Shown: piece after piece, positions 9,211 through 17,696 of the stretch
Layout of the letters: each line of letters begins with the position of its first letter
Numbering within the stretch: the stretch's first letter is position 1
Assembly: GCF_022012435.1 (NCBI RefSeq)
Contig: NZ_JAKLUA010000002.1
Coordinates: forward strand, 372,001-436,000
DNA: 64,000 bases
DNA from: Bradyrhizobium zhengyangense
GTDB taxonomy: Bacteria > Pseudomonadota > Alphaproteobacteria > Rhizobiales > Xanthobacteraceae
Direction of reading: 5' to 3'
Position numbers and translations under genes: made by a program
The notes under the pieces: model-generated
Databases searched by the model: none
Seen by the model: the letters and a program-made list of their open reading frames with translations, nothing else
Told to the model about the DNA's origin: nothing

Positions 9211-9224
9211 ATTACGATCGTAAT
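9211..9224. promoter_or_regulatory. TetR operator copy 2
   Basis: ATTACGATCGTAAT, a perfect 14-bp palindrome with the same CGATCG core as copy 1. It lies 39 bp before the SDR start codon, in its leader or promoter. Confidence 0.65.
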
Positions 9225-9263
9225 CAAAGTGGTTCGAAGCTGGCACCCTCACAGGAGAAGCTC

Positions 9264-10121
9264 GTGAATACGACCAACACTGGAATCGCGCTTGTTACCG
9301 GCGCCTCATCAGGCATCGGCGAAGCCACGGCGGAGCGGCTCGCGAAAGCCGGCTACAAGGTCTACGGCACCAGCAGACGAGGCGCGCAGGCCGGCAGGCG
9401 ATCGTTCGAGATGCTGGTCCTCGACGTGACCAGCGATGAATCCGCCAAAGCCGCCGTAAGTAATGTCATACGGTGCGATGGCCGGATCGATCTGCTCGTG
9501 AACAACGCCGGCTTCGGTGTTGCCCCTGCCGGCGCGGAAGAGAGCTCGATCGATCAGGCCCGATCGATTTTCGAGACGAACTTCTTTGGACTGATCCGGA
9601 TGACACAGGCCGTCCTGCCCCACATGCGGCGGCAGGGGAATGGTCGCATCATCAATATCGGCTCCGTTCTCGGCTTTCTGCCGATGCCCTACGGCGCGCT
9701 CTATGCCGCCACCAAACACGCCGTGGAAGGCTATTCGGAATCGCTCGACCATGAGCTGCGCACGAGAGGCATCCGGGTCTCGGTCATCGAGCCCGCGTAC
9801 ACCAAGACGCCGTTCGACGCGAACTTCATGGAGCCGGATGCCAAGCTCGACGAGTATCGCGAGGCGCGTGCGCACGTCACCAAACGGGTGAACGAGGTTA
9901 TGACGACGGCTGAGGACCCAAGCGTGGTGGCCGACACCGTTCTGAAAGCGGCCAGCGCGGCGCATCCGAAAGTCCGGTACGCGGCCGGCAAGCTCGCCAA
10001 CCGCCTGCGGTTGCTTCGCAGATTTGCGCCGGCTGGACTGGTCGACGCCGGGATTCGAAAGGACCTGCGGCTCGATGCGGCAACTGCATTGCAGCCTGCC
10101 CGCACCGCCCGAGCCTTCTGA
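9264..10121 (+). CDS. Short-chain dehydrogenase/reductase, oxidoreductase of the classical type
   Basis: 285 residues from GTG 9264, which follows AGGAGAAG at a normal distance; the longer frame from 9174 runs back over the operators. It has the cofactor site TGASSGIG, the NNAG motif, catalytic Ser in INIGSVLG and YAATK (Tyr-x3-Lys). The C-terminal third is the longer type (VADTVLKAASAAHPKVRYAAG) seen in retinol-dehydrogenase-like SDRs. It is NAD(P)-dependent and cytoplasmic; the substrate is unknown. It is probably co-transcribed with the MDR gene 46 bp on and repressed by the divergent TetR. Confidence 0.88.
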   Translation: MNTTNTGIALVTGASSGIGEATAERLAKAGYKVYGTSRRGAQAGRRSFEMLVLDVTSDESAKAAVSNVIRCDGRIDLLVNNAGFGVAPAGAEESSIDQARSIFETNFFGLIRMTQAVLPHMRRQGNGRIINIGSVLGFLPMPYGALYAATKHAVEGYSESLDHELRTRGIRVSVIEPAYTKTPFDANFMEPDAKLDEYREARAHVTKRVNEVMTTAEDPSVVADTVLKAASAAHPKVRYAAGKLANRLRLLRRFAPAGLVDAGIRKDLRLDAATALQPARTARAF

Positions 10122-10167
10122 CGGCATGCGGCCGGCGCAAGCACCCGAAAACCGGACATCAGCAACC

Positions 10168-11172
10168 ATGAGAGCACTCGTCTTCAAGCGTTATGGTAGA
10201 CCGGACCAGGTTACGTTCGTTGATACGCCTCGGCCGTCGCCGAAGCCGAACGAGATTCTCGTCCAGGTCCATGCGGCTGGTTTGAACCCTATCGACAACA
10301 TGATTCCGAAAGGAACCTTCAAGCCGATCCTTCGCTTTCAGCTTCCGGCCACGCTGGGCAGCGATTTGGCCGGTGTCGTGGTGGAGGTCGGAAGTCGCGT
10401 CACCCGCTTCAAGCCGGGTGATGCCGTCTTCGCCAGCATCTTCGACCTGAGCGGCTCGGGTGCTCTCGCTGAGTTTGCGACGGTGCCCGAGGACGCGGCC
10501 GCGCTCAAACCGGCAAATCTGGACTTCGTGCAGGCGGCCTCGATACCGATGGTTGGACTGACGTCGTGGCAGGCGCTCAAGGTCCGCGCACGGCTCCAAC
10601 CCGGCCAAAAGGTATTCATTCCGGCAGGCGCGGGCGGCATTGGTACGTTTGCGATCCAGCTGGCGAAATATCTCGGCGCGAAGGTCGGGACGACGACGAG
10701 TACCGGAAATGTGGATCTGGTCCGGAGCCTCGGAGCCCACGAGGTGGTCGACTACAAGAAGCAGCAATTCGAGGATGTGCTGCGCGGCTACGATGCTGTG
10801 CTGGGCACAGTCAGGGGCGACGCACTCGAGAAGTCGCTTCGGATATTGAAACCCGGGAGCGCAATCGTCTCACTCATTGGGCCACCCGACGCTGCGTTCG
10901 CTCGCGCCCGCGGCATGAATTTCTTCATGGTGCTGCTGTTCGGGTTGCTGAGCCGCAAGATCCTGCGGCGTGCCAAGGCAAGCCGCGCTGCGTATTCCTT
11001 CCTGTTCGTACACCCGGACGGCAGTCTACTCGCAGAGCTCGGTAAGCTTATCGAGGCCGGGCACATCCGGCCGGTGATCGACAAGGTCTTTCCGTTCGCG
11101 CAGGCAAAGGAGGCGCTGGCGTATCTCGAGACGGGCCGAGCCAAGGGAAAGGTCGTCGTCCGGATCAGCTAA
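10168..11172 (+). CDS. Zinc-free MDR oxidoreductase (quinone oxidoreductase/enoyl reductase-like)
   Basis: 334 residues from ATG 10168 (MRALVFKRYG). It has the GroES-like N-terminal fold (HAAGLNPIDNM, LGSDLAGVV) and the nucleotide-binding motif AGAGGIGTFAIQLAKYLGAKV. The structural and catalytic zinc cysteines of true alcohol dehydrogenases are absent, as in NADPH:quinone reductases. It probably reduces a reactive quinone or enone, together with the upstream SDR under the same TetR repressor. That pairing often marks an inducible detoxification response, which is inference. Confidence 0.87.
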   Translation: MRALVFKRYGRPDQVTFVDTPRPSPKPNEILVQVHAAGLNPIDNMIPKGTFKPILRFQLPATLGSDLAGVVVEVGSRVTRFKPGDAVFASIFDLSGSGALAEFATVPEDAAALKPANLDFVQAASIPMVGLTSWQALKVRARLQPGQKVFIPAGAGGIGTFAIQLAKYLGAKVGTTTSTGNVDLVRSLGAHEVVDYKKQQFEDVLRGYDAVLGTVRGDALEKSLRILKPGSAIVSLIGPPDAAFARARGMNFFMVLLFGLLSRKILRRAKASRAAYSFLFVHPDGSLLAELGKLIEAGHIRPVIDKVFPFAQAKEALAYLETGRAKGKVVVRIS

Positions 11173-11197
11173 AGGCGTCGACAGGGATGAGCAGCGA

Positions 11198-12022
11198 TCA
11201 TCCGCCCTTCACGGCCCCCGCCGTCAGCCCTGCCACGATCTGCCGCTGCGCGAATACCGTAAGCAGCAGCACCGGCAGCGTCACGACCAACGCAGCTGCG
11301 GCGAGCGGGCCCCAACTCAACTGGTCGAACGAGATCATGTTGTAGACGGCGACGGGCAGGGTGCGGGTCTCGCGCCCCGCCAGCACGATGCCGAACACAA
11401 AATTATTCCAGGAGAAGATCACCGCGAGAATGAAGGCGACCGCGATGCCGGGCTTGGCGATCGGCAGCGCGACGTGGCGGAATACCTGCCAGCGGCCTGC
11501 ACCGTCGATGAGGGCGGCTTCTTCCAGCTCCAGCGGCGTGGTCTCGAAATAGCCGATCATGATCCAGATCACGATCGGCACCGTCACCACGAGATGGATG
11601 ATGATCTGCGGCACCAGCGTGCCGAGCAGGCCGAGCCACTGGAACAGCAGGAACAACGGGATCAGATAGGACAGGCCGGGCGTGATGCGGGCGATCAGGA
11701 TCACGATCGCCGATTTGTGCGCGGCCATCCGCGCGATGCCGTAGCCGGCGGGGACGCCGACCATCAGCGCCAGTACCGTCGCACTGCCTGTCACGATCAG
11801 GCTGTTGAAGAAATAGGTGACGAAGCGGTTGGAGGCGAGCACGTCGGCGTAGTTCTTCCAGGCGAAATGCTCTGGGATGAACACCGGCGGGTAGGCGGCG
11901 TTGTCGACCTCGAATTTGAGCGAGAGCGACAGCATCCAGAGGAAGAACAGGATCGCCGGCGACACGATGACGAGCACCGCGAACCACAGGCCGATCTTGC
12001 CGATGATTTGCTTCGGGGTCAT
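11198..12022 (-). CDS. Carbohydrate ABC transporter permease (MalG-like)
   Basis: 274 residues from ATG 12022, which overlaps the previous stop as ATGA; the GTG-type extension upstream is rejected for that reason. Six hydrophobic segments. The EAA loop ELEEAALIDGAGRWQVFRHVALPIAKPG contacts the ATPase. It is the third gene of the binding protein-permease-permease operon. It converges with the MDR gene, with only 25 bp between. Confidence 0.9.
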   Translation of the reverse strand: MTPKQIIGKIGLWFAVLVIVSPAILFFLWMLSLSLKFEVDNAAYPPVFIPEHFAWKNYADVLASNRFVTYFFNSLIVTGSATVLALMVGVPAGYGIARMAAHKSAIVILIARITPGLSYLIPLFLLFQWLGLLGTLVPQIIIHLVVTVPIVIWIMIGYFETTPLELEEAALIDGAGRWQVFRHVALPIAKPGIAVAFILAVIFSWNNFVFGIVLAGRETRTLPVAVYNMISFDQLSWGPLAAAALVVTLPVLLLTVFAQRQIVAGLTAGAVKGG

Positions 12023-12957
12023 GCGTCGCTCGCGATTTCGGTCCACAGCATGCGCTGGCGGGCGTAGAGCATCACCGCCGCAAGCAGGACAATCAGCAGG
12101 AAGAACACGACTGCGATCGCCGAGCCGTAGCCGAGGTCGTAATAAACGAAGGCGACGCTGTAGAGGTAGAGGTTGATGGTCTCCGACGCTGATCCCGGTC
12201 CGCCCTGCGTGATCGCGAAGATGACGTCAAAGCTCTTCACCGCGTCGATCATGCGGATCATGCCGGCGATGAACAGGAACGGCATGATCAGCGGCAGGGT
12301 GATGAACCGGAACACCTGCCACAGGCTGGCGCCGTCGATCTGCGCGCTCTCGTAGGGTTCGGTCGGGATCGCAGCGAGCCCGCCGAGCACGATCAACATC
12401 ACCAGCGGTGTCCATTGCCAGGTCTCGACCAGCACCAGCGAGGGAATCACCGTTGCCGGATGAAACACCCAGAGCTGCGCAGGGATGCCGACCAGTGACA
12501 GCAAATAGTTGAGCACGCCGAGTTGCGGGTGGAACATCATGGTCCAGACCAGCGCGATTGCCACCGGCGTTGCCATCATCGGCATGATGAAGATGCCGCG
12601 CAGGAAGCCGCGGCCGGCGAATTTCTGGTGAAAAACCACGGCCGCAAATGTGCCGAACACGAGCGGCAGCACCACGGACAGCACGGTGTAGACCAGCGTG
12701 TGTCCGATCGCCTCGATGAAGCGCGGATCGCCGGTCAGGCGCAAATAGTTGGAGAATCCGACGAAGGTGGTCGGCGAGCCGACCTTCCACTCGTTCAGGC
12801 TCATCCAGATGGTGAACACCCACGGGAAGATGATGATCGCGAGCACGACGACCAGCGCCGGCACCACGAACGGCCAATAGGACGGCGGCCGCAGCTCCTT
12901 CTCCGGCGCGGCATCAGACTGTGCCGCGCGCGGAGTCGATTGTGTCAACGCACTCAC
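12019..12957 (-). CDS. Carbohydrate ABC transporter permease (MalF-like)
   Basis: 312 residues. It has a cytoplasmic N-terminus, six membrane segments and the EAA loop PYESAQIDGASLWQVFRFITLPLIMP. Its start overlaps the binding-protein stop by 4 bp and its stop overlaps the next permease start by 4 bp, so the three genes are translationally coupled. It should pair with the MalG-like subunit to form the inner-membrane channel. Confidence 0.9.
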   Translation of the reverse strand: MSALTQSTPRAAQSDAAPEKELRPPSYWPFVVPALVVVLAIIIFPWVFTIWMSLNEWKVGSPTTFVGFSNYLRLTGDPRFIEAIGHTLVYTVLSVVLPLVFGTFAAVVFHQKFAGRGFLRGIFIMPMMATPVAIALVWTMMFHPQLGVLNYLLSLVGIPAQLWVFHPATVIPSLVLVETWQWTPLVMLIVLGGLAAIPTEPYESAQIDGASLWQVFRFITLPLIMPFLFIAGMIRMIDAVKSFDVIFAITQGGPGSASETINLYLYSVAFVYYDLGYGSAIAVVFFLLIVLLAAVMLYARQRMLWTEIASDA

Positions 12958-14279
12958 GCCTTTTCGCTACGCTCCAGGATCGGCCGGAACTGATCGTGGG
13001 CTTTCTTCAGCTCTGCCGCGGGATCGGAGCCGGCCAGGGTCGAGGTGATAGCGGCGCCGACGAGATCGCGGAATTCGGCGACCGGGATGATCACCGGCAG
13101 GCCGAGCTTGCTGATCTTGGCGGAATCAATCACCGACTGCAGCCACTCCTTGGGCATCTTCACGCCCTTCTGGACCTCAGCATCGTTCAGGATCGAGTTG
13201 CGGAACGGCACGCCGCCACCGGCCTGCAAGAGCCGCGCACCCTGCTGCTTCGAGACGATCCACTGGCAGAGCAGATAGGCGGCTTCCTTGTTCTTGCTCG
13301 CGGCGGCGACACCGATACCGTCGCCATAGGTCGCCGAATATTGCCCCTTCGGACCGGCCGGCACGACGGTGTAGCCGACCTTGCCGACGACGCGCGAGGC
13401 AGCCGGATCCTCCAGCGGCGGCGCCCAGCCGACGCCGTCGATCCACATCGCCGATTTGCCTTGCGTGAACGAGGCCATCGACTCCATCCAGTTGAAGCCG
13501 GCGACGCCGGGCGGAGCCACTTTCGTCAGCAGAGTCTGGTAGAGCTTGGTCGCTGCGACGGCTTCGGGACCGTCAGTCAGAATGTTGCCCTTGGCGTCGA
13601 GGAATTCGCCGCCATAATCGAGGAAGAAGTTCGTCCACAACGTCATATTGGCGTTGCGCAGGCCCCGCCCGACGAAGCCATAGGTGCCGTCCTTCGCATC
13701 AGTGAGCTTTTCGGCGGCGGCAACCATCTCGTCCAGCGTTTTGGGCACTGCGACGCCCTTCTTCTGGAACAGCTCCTTGTTGTAGTAGAGGATGAAATAG
13801 TCGACCGACCACGGCAGGGACAGCATCTGACCCTTGTCGTTCTTGCAGTACTGCAGACCTGCGGCCGAGAAATCGCTCTCGACGAGGTCGGGCGCGGTCA
13901 GCGTCGGGTCCTTCATGTAGGGCGTGAGGTCGGCGAGCCAGCCGGCTTTCTCGAACTGCCGCTTCTGCACATGATAGCTGAGATGGACAACGTCGAAACT
14001 CGGCCGGCCCGAGGTGAGCTCGATGACGCATTTCTGCCGCTGCTGCTGCTCGGGGATTTGCTCGGATTCGACCTGGATGCCGGTGAGGTCGGTGAATTCC
14101 TTGACGTATTTTTGCAGGTTGTCGCCGCGCGGCCCCTTGGCGAGGATCACCTCCAGCTTGGTACCTGCATATTTCTTCCAATTCACCTCGGCGCGCGCCG
14201 GAAGCCCGGTGAGGCTGAGTGCGCCCGCCGCAGCGGTGCCCGTCAGCAGCATACGGCGCGAGATTTTATGGTCAGCCAC
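12954..14279 (-). CDS. Extracellular sugar-binding protein of ABC importer (Tat-type signal)
   Basis: 441 residues from GTG 14279, which has GAGGGAGGG just upstream; the ATG at 14333 would put 18 unrelated residues before the signal. The N-terminus has SRRMLLTG followed by a hydrophobic stretch ending ARA, a twin-arginine signal. The mature part has the family pattern GRPSFDVVHLSYH and GKSAMWIDG. It delivers an unidentified sugar or polyol to the two permeases. No ATPase gene is present, so a shared MsmK-like ATPase or one encoded elsewhere is needed. Confidence 0.88.
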   Translation of the reverse strand: MADHKISRRMLLTGTAAAGALSLTGLPARAEVNWKKYAGTKLEVILAKGPRGDNLQKYVKEFTDLTGIQVESEQIPEQQQRQKCVIELTSGRPSFDVVHLSYHVQKRQFEKAGWLADLTPYMKDPTLTAPDLVESDFSAAGLQYCKNDKGQMLSLPWSVDYFILYYNKELFQKKGVAVPKTLDEMVAAAEKLTDAKDGTYGFVGRGLRNANMTLWTNFFLDYGGEFLDAKGNILTDGPEAVAATKLYQTLLTKVAPPGVAGFNWMESMASFTQGKSAMWIDGVGWAPPLEDPAASRVVGKVGYTVVPAGPKGQYSATYGDGIGVAAASKNKEAAYLLCQWIVSKQQGARLLQAGGGVPFRNSILNDAEVQKGVKMPKEWLQSVIDSAKISKLGLPVIIPVAEFRDLVGAAITSTLAGSDPAAELKKAHDQFRPILERSEKA

Positions 14280-14357
14280 TTTAGTCCCTCCCTCTGATTC
14301 AATTCTTTGGGGGGATACTAGCGACCGTTCCACGCCTGCCTAGCCCTAATTTATGCG

Positions 14358-15137
14358 TTACGGTCGCACCGCCGGCGTTTCCATCGGCATTCCGCGGGCC
14401 CGCGACATCAGGTAGAGTTCGAGCGCGACCAATTCGGGCGCGCCATACTCATAGGCTTGGGCGCGGACGCCGGTCATGCAGCTGCGCAAGCGCCGCTCCA
14501 GGGATCCCAGCGTCTGCCATTCCAGCCGATAGAGCGGATAGCCGGTCGGCTGCCCTTGCGTGATCGGCGAGCCTGCAAGGTGCTTGTCAAAGTTGTCGTC
14601 ATGGCAATTGGTGCAGGCCAGGTTGAGTTGTCCCTCGCGCTGCATGAAGAGGCTGCGCCCCTGTTCGACGAAAGCAATAAGTTGTGGATCATCGCCTGTG
14701 GTGATCGCAACGCCGCGCGACTGATGAGCAACGAAGGCGGACAGCGCCAGGATGTCGTGGCCCTCGTAAGGCAGTGAGCTCGCCTGCTGATGATTGGCAC
14801 GGCAAAGGTTGATGCGCTGGTCGAGGGTGACGGGGCGCCCCAGCGTCCGGTCGAACGCCGGATAGCGCGCCGCGACGCCCTTCATACTGCTTCGCGCATC
14901 GCCGTGACAGTCGGCGCACGCCTTGTCGGCGCTGCCGACCTTCCTACCCCATAAGGCCTCGCCATCCAGCACGAACAGCATGCCCGGATTGGAGGTGTCG
15001 TCATCCTGCATGGCGCGCGTATCAGGACTCATGAAGGAATAGCCGGAGCGGCGCGCATCGGGCGGGATCTCACCGGCCAGAAGGGCAGAGGTCGTGGCGG
15101 CAAGCGCCGCCACCGCTATCGCGCGCCAGAAAATCAT
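14358..15137 (-). CDS. soxA: SoxA, diheme c-type cytochrome subunit of SoxAX
   Basis: 259 residues from ATG 15137, overlapping the soxZ stop as ATGA. A signal peptide ends near LLAGE. Two heme sites, CADCH and CTNCH, are present, and the cysteine of LRSCMTGVRA corresponds to the SoxA active-site cysteine region. The segment RINLCRANHQQ is also typical of SoxA. In the Sox pathway SoxAX joins thiosulfate to the SoxY cysteine in the periplasm. It is the last gene of the operon. It could equally serve a sulphite or sulphide reaction here, because soxB is missing. Confidence 0.9.
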   Translation of the reverse strand: MIFWRAIAVAALAATTSALLAGEIPPDARRSGYSFMSPDTRAMQDDDTSNPGMLFVLDGEALWGRKVGSADKACADCHGDARSSMKGVAARYPAFDRTLGRPVTLDQRINLCRANHQQASSLPYEGHDILALSAFVAHQSRGVAITTGDDPQLIAFVEQGRSLFMQREGQLNLACTNCHDDNFDKHLAGSPITQGQPTGYPLYRLEWQTLGSLERRLRSCMTGVRAQAYEYGAPELVALELYLMSRARGMPMETPAVRP

Positions 15138-15451
15138 TCGACCGTGATCGATGCCGATGCCCTGGACGAGTAGCCGTTGTCGCCGATCCATTCGAACTCG
15201 AGCTTGCCGCTCTCCTTGGCGATCGTGAAGAAGGACAAGTAAGGGTTGGCGGCGATCGCCGGAAACAGATCCGCGCGAAAAATCTCGGTGCCGTTGTAGC
15301 GGCAGGTGAAGCTCGTGATGATGTCGCGCGGCACCAGCGCGCCATCCATGGTGCGGCGAAAACCGGTTTCCATGATGTGTGAGGTCAGCGTGCGGATCTC
15401 GATGATGTCGCCGCGTTTGGCTTTTGAGGGGACGTTGATGAGCGCGGCCAT
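15134..15451 (-). CDS. soxZ: SoxZ, sulfur-carrier partner protein
   Basis: 105 residues from ATG 15451, which shares one base with the soxY stop (TGATG). It has the SoxZ immunoglobulin-like pattern: AKRGDIIEIRTLTSHIMETG near the start and FTCRYNG...FTIAKESGKLEFEW. It has no signal of its own and would be exported with SoxY, whose Tat signal can carry the folded heterodimer. SoxYZ is the soluble carrier of sulphur intermediates. Confidence 0.92.
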   Translation of the reverse strand: MAALINVPSKAKRGDIIEIRTLTSHIMETGFRRTMDGALVPRDIITSFTCRYNGTEIFRADLFPAIAANPYLSFFTIAKESGKLEFEWIGDNGYSSRASASITVE

Positions 15452-15918
15452 CAATTCACCTCCTCGGTGCAGGCGGCGAGCGTCACGACAATATCCGCGG
15501 CGACCTGCCAGAAACTATCGTCGGAGAGGCGGGCGATTGCGACCACTTTCTGGGTGTCGGCAAGCCGGATCCGCGTCGAGACCTGCGCGCGTCCGGAGGA
15601 CGGGTTCAGGTAGAAATTTCCGATGTTGGGCTGAGGGTTCTTCTCGTTGAAGACGTGGATGCTCTTCACGTAGTCGTCCGCGGTCATCGCGCTCGCGACG
15701 CTGACCGTCATCGGCACCGTGTTGCCGTTCTCGACCAGCGGCGGAATGTCGAGCTTGACCTTGCCGGTGCGAATGGGGACCTCGCCGACGAGGTTCCGGA
15801 TCGCAGTGTTGAGCATCGCGGGCGTCGCTTTGAGCGGCCGCAGCGTGACGACCGGGATCGTCCCGGCGACTGTGACGCCTCCGGCCAAGCTCAAGAATTG
15901 TCGTCGCGTCATCCGCAT
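15451..15918 (-). CDS. soxY: SoxY-like sulfur carrier with atypical C-terminus
   Basis: 155 residues from ATG 15918; ATG 15912 is an alternative. Twin-arginine signal TRRQFLSLAGG. The central SoxY fold is clear (IPPLVENGNTVPMTVSV, YVKSIHVFNEKNPQPNIGNFYLNP). Known SoxY proteins end in GGCGG, a flexible arm whose cysteine binds the sulphur substrate. This one ends LAACTEEVN: the cysteine (residue 150) is present, but the glycines are replaced and four residues follow TEEV-type instead of GG. Overlap with soxZ shows coupled synthesis. Confidence 0.88.
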   Translation of the reverse strand: MRMTRRQFLSLAGGVTVAGTIPVVTLRPLKATPAMLNTAIRNLVGEVPIRTGKVKLDIPPLVENGNTVPMTVSVASAMTADDYVKSIHVFNEKNPQPNIGNFYLNPSSGRAQVSTRIRLADTQKVVAIARLSDDSFWQVAADIVVTLAACTEEVN

Positions 15919-15922
15919 CAGC

Positions 15923-16372
15923 TTAGTCCCGAAGTGTTGCGAGAAAGGCCACGATGTCCTCGATCTCTGTGGCCGACAATATCGGTTTCTCCGCGAAATT
16001 GCGTCCGACCCGAACCAGCCCCTCGTTGCGATAATAGGACGGCATGATGGTGTCCGGATTGAAGCGTGAGGCGTCAACCAGCCGAAGCCGCAACTGGCTT
16101 GCCGTCCAGCGGTTCCCCGCGCCGGTGAGATCGGGCGCCAAGTCGCCCTGGAACCGCGCTTCCGGGAAGGGGCCGGAATGGCAGAGGATGCAGGTCGTCG
16201 TTCGCGCCAGCGCCAGCGTGCGCCCGCGCACGGCATCGCCGGGCGCGCCCGTGAGCGATGTCGCGATGCCGTCGCCGGTGATCTCGTAGCGGGCTAATCC
16301 GTCCGCACGTGCGTTGGCGACGTGCACCACACTAGCAAACAGCACTGCGATGGTGATCGTCGACCTAGCCAA
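15923..16372 (-). CDS. soxX: SoxX, monoheme c-type cytochrome subunit
   Basis: 149 residues from TTG 16372, 8 bp inside the end of the flavoprotein gene. This start gives a clean signal peptide (ARSTITIAVLFASVVHVANARA, cleaved before DGLARYE); no ATG fits and the longer open frame upstream is a shadow of the flavoprotein gene. One heme site CILCH, a candidate axial Met in IMPSYY, and the ending IEDIVAFLATLRD are SoxX features. It forms SoxAX with the product of soxA, three genes on. Confidence 0.85.
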   Translation of the reverse strand: MARSTITIAVLFASVVHVANARADGLARYEITGDGIATSLTGAPGDAVRGRTLALARTTTCILCHSGPFPEARFQGDLAPDLTGAGNRWTASQLRLRLVDASRFNPDTIMPSYYRNEGLVRVGRNFAEKPILSATEIEDIVAFLATLRD

Positions 16373-17696
16373 AGGTGTCCGCCGTGATGGTTTGAAACCA
16401 GCGCTCCGCCTCGGCCGCTTCGCGGGTGCGCAGCTCACGCGGCGCATCGACCGGGCTCGTAGCGCCGCCCTCGACCTCGACAAAGATGTCGCCCCTGGGT
16501 TGGTAGTTGCCCGCGAGCGAGAAGCCATAACCGGGTGCGACAATGTTGTAGCAGACGCCGGTGAGCCGCGGTGTCTCCGGCGTGCGGCCGGCGAGCAGAT
16601 TGACGATGGCGGCAGCGCAAGCCTTGCCTTGCGCATTTGCGGCCGATGCCGATTTGGGAATGCCGCCGCCAAGGCAAGCGTCGCCGATGACGTGAATATT
16701 CTTGACAAGCTTTGACTCGAAGGTGACGGGGTCGATCGGGCACCAACCGGTGGCATCAGTTGCACCCGCGATCTCGGCAATGCGCCCAGCGCGCTGCGGC
16801 GGGATGACATTGGCGACGTCAGGGCTGTAATTGCCGAATTCGGTGACGATGGTCTTGGTGGCGGGATCGATCGAGGTGACGCGACCGCCTTGTGACAGGC
16901 CGATTCGTTCAATCATGTCGCCGTACAGTTCTTTCCAAGCCTGCTCGAACAGCCGCTGCTGCGAGAAAGTGTCCTTGGCATCGAGGATCAGCACTTTCGA
17001 GCGCGGCTTTTTCGTCTTCAAATAATGCGCGATCAGGCTGGCGCGCTCGTAAGGCGCGGGCGGACAGCGCGAGGGATTGGCGGGGACGGCGATGGCGACA
17101 GTGCCACCATCGTCCATCGCTTCCAACTGCCTGCGCAGCAGCAACGTCTGCGCGCCGGCCTTCCACGCATGCGGCATTGTTTCCGACGCGGCCTCGTCGT
17201 AGCCGGGCAGCGCCTCGAAATGGAAGTCGATGCCGGGCGAGAGCACGAGGCGGTCATAGGGCAGCGCGACGCCGTCGGCGGTCATGACGCTGCGCTGCTC
17301 CGGCGCGATGGTGGTTACGGTCTGGCCGATCACGGTGACGCCTTCGGCGGCGACCTTTTCATGGCCAAACTGCTGCGCCTCGATATCGTGCAAGCCCGCG
17401 ATCACCTCGTTGCTGAGAGGACAGGCGGTGAAGACCGCATTGGGATCGATCAGGATCACCTGCAGGTCTACCTGCGCCCGCTTGAGCGCGCGGGCGCAGG
17501 CGGCTCCCCCGAAGCCGCCGCCGACCACGACGATGCGACCTGTCGATTGCGCAAGCAGGACCGATGGCCGTGCCAATGTAGCCGCCGCGGCGGTGATGCC
17601 GAGCACGGCGCTCCGACGTGTCACCGGTCGCGTGGTCATTGAGGTCATCCAGGCAAGTACCGCGGCGGCCATGATGGCCGCCGCGGTGTTTCTCAT
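16365..17696 (-). CDS. Sulfide dehydrogenase (flavocytochrome c type) flavoprotein subunit, SoxF/FccB-like
   Basis: 443 residues if the ATG overlapping the previous stop (ATGA, 17696) is used; ATG 17639 just before the twin-arginine signal TTRPVTRRSAVLG is an alternative. It has the FAD site VVVGGGFGGAACARAL, the ACPLSNEVIAG segment, SRCPPAPYERA and VIGDACLGG, all characteristic of flavocytochrome c sulfide dehydrogenase. It oxidises sulphide in the periplasm and needs a cytochrome c partner. No fccA is present, so SoxX, SoxA or a soluble cytochrome may take the electrons. Confidence 0.88.
   Translation of the reverse strand: MRNTAAAIMAAAVLAWMTSMTTRPVTRRSAVLGITAAAATLARPSVLLAQSTGRIVVVGGGFGGAACARALKRAQVDLQVILIDPNAVFTACPLSNEVIAGLHDIEAQQFGHEKVAAEGVTVIGQTVTTIAPEQRSVMTADGVALPYDRLVLSPGIDFHFEALPGYDEAASETMPHAWKAGAQTLLLRRQLEAMDDGGTVAIAVPANPSRCPPAPYERASLIAHYLKTKKPRSKVLILDAKDTFSQQRLFEQAWKELYGDMIERIGLSQGGRVTSIDPATKTIVTEFGNYSPDVANVIPPQRAGRIAEIAGATDATGWCPIDPVTFESKLVKNIHVIGDACLGGGIPKSASAANAQGKACAAAIVNLLAGRTPETPRLTGVCYNIVAPGYGFSLAGNYQPRGDIFVEVEGGATSPVDAPRELRTREAAEAERWFQTITADTFG

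Noticed and set aside
15919..16236. N-terminal extension of SoxY
   Set aside because: Shadow of soxX; the twin-arginine signal begins at 15918.
16373..16912. N-terminal extension of SoxX
   Set aside because: Ser/Arg-rich shadow of the flavoprotein gene; TTG 16372 gives a proper signal peptide.
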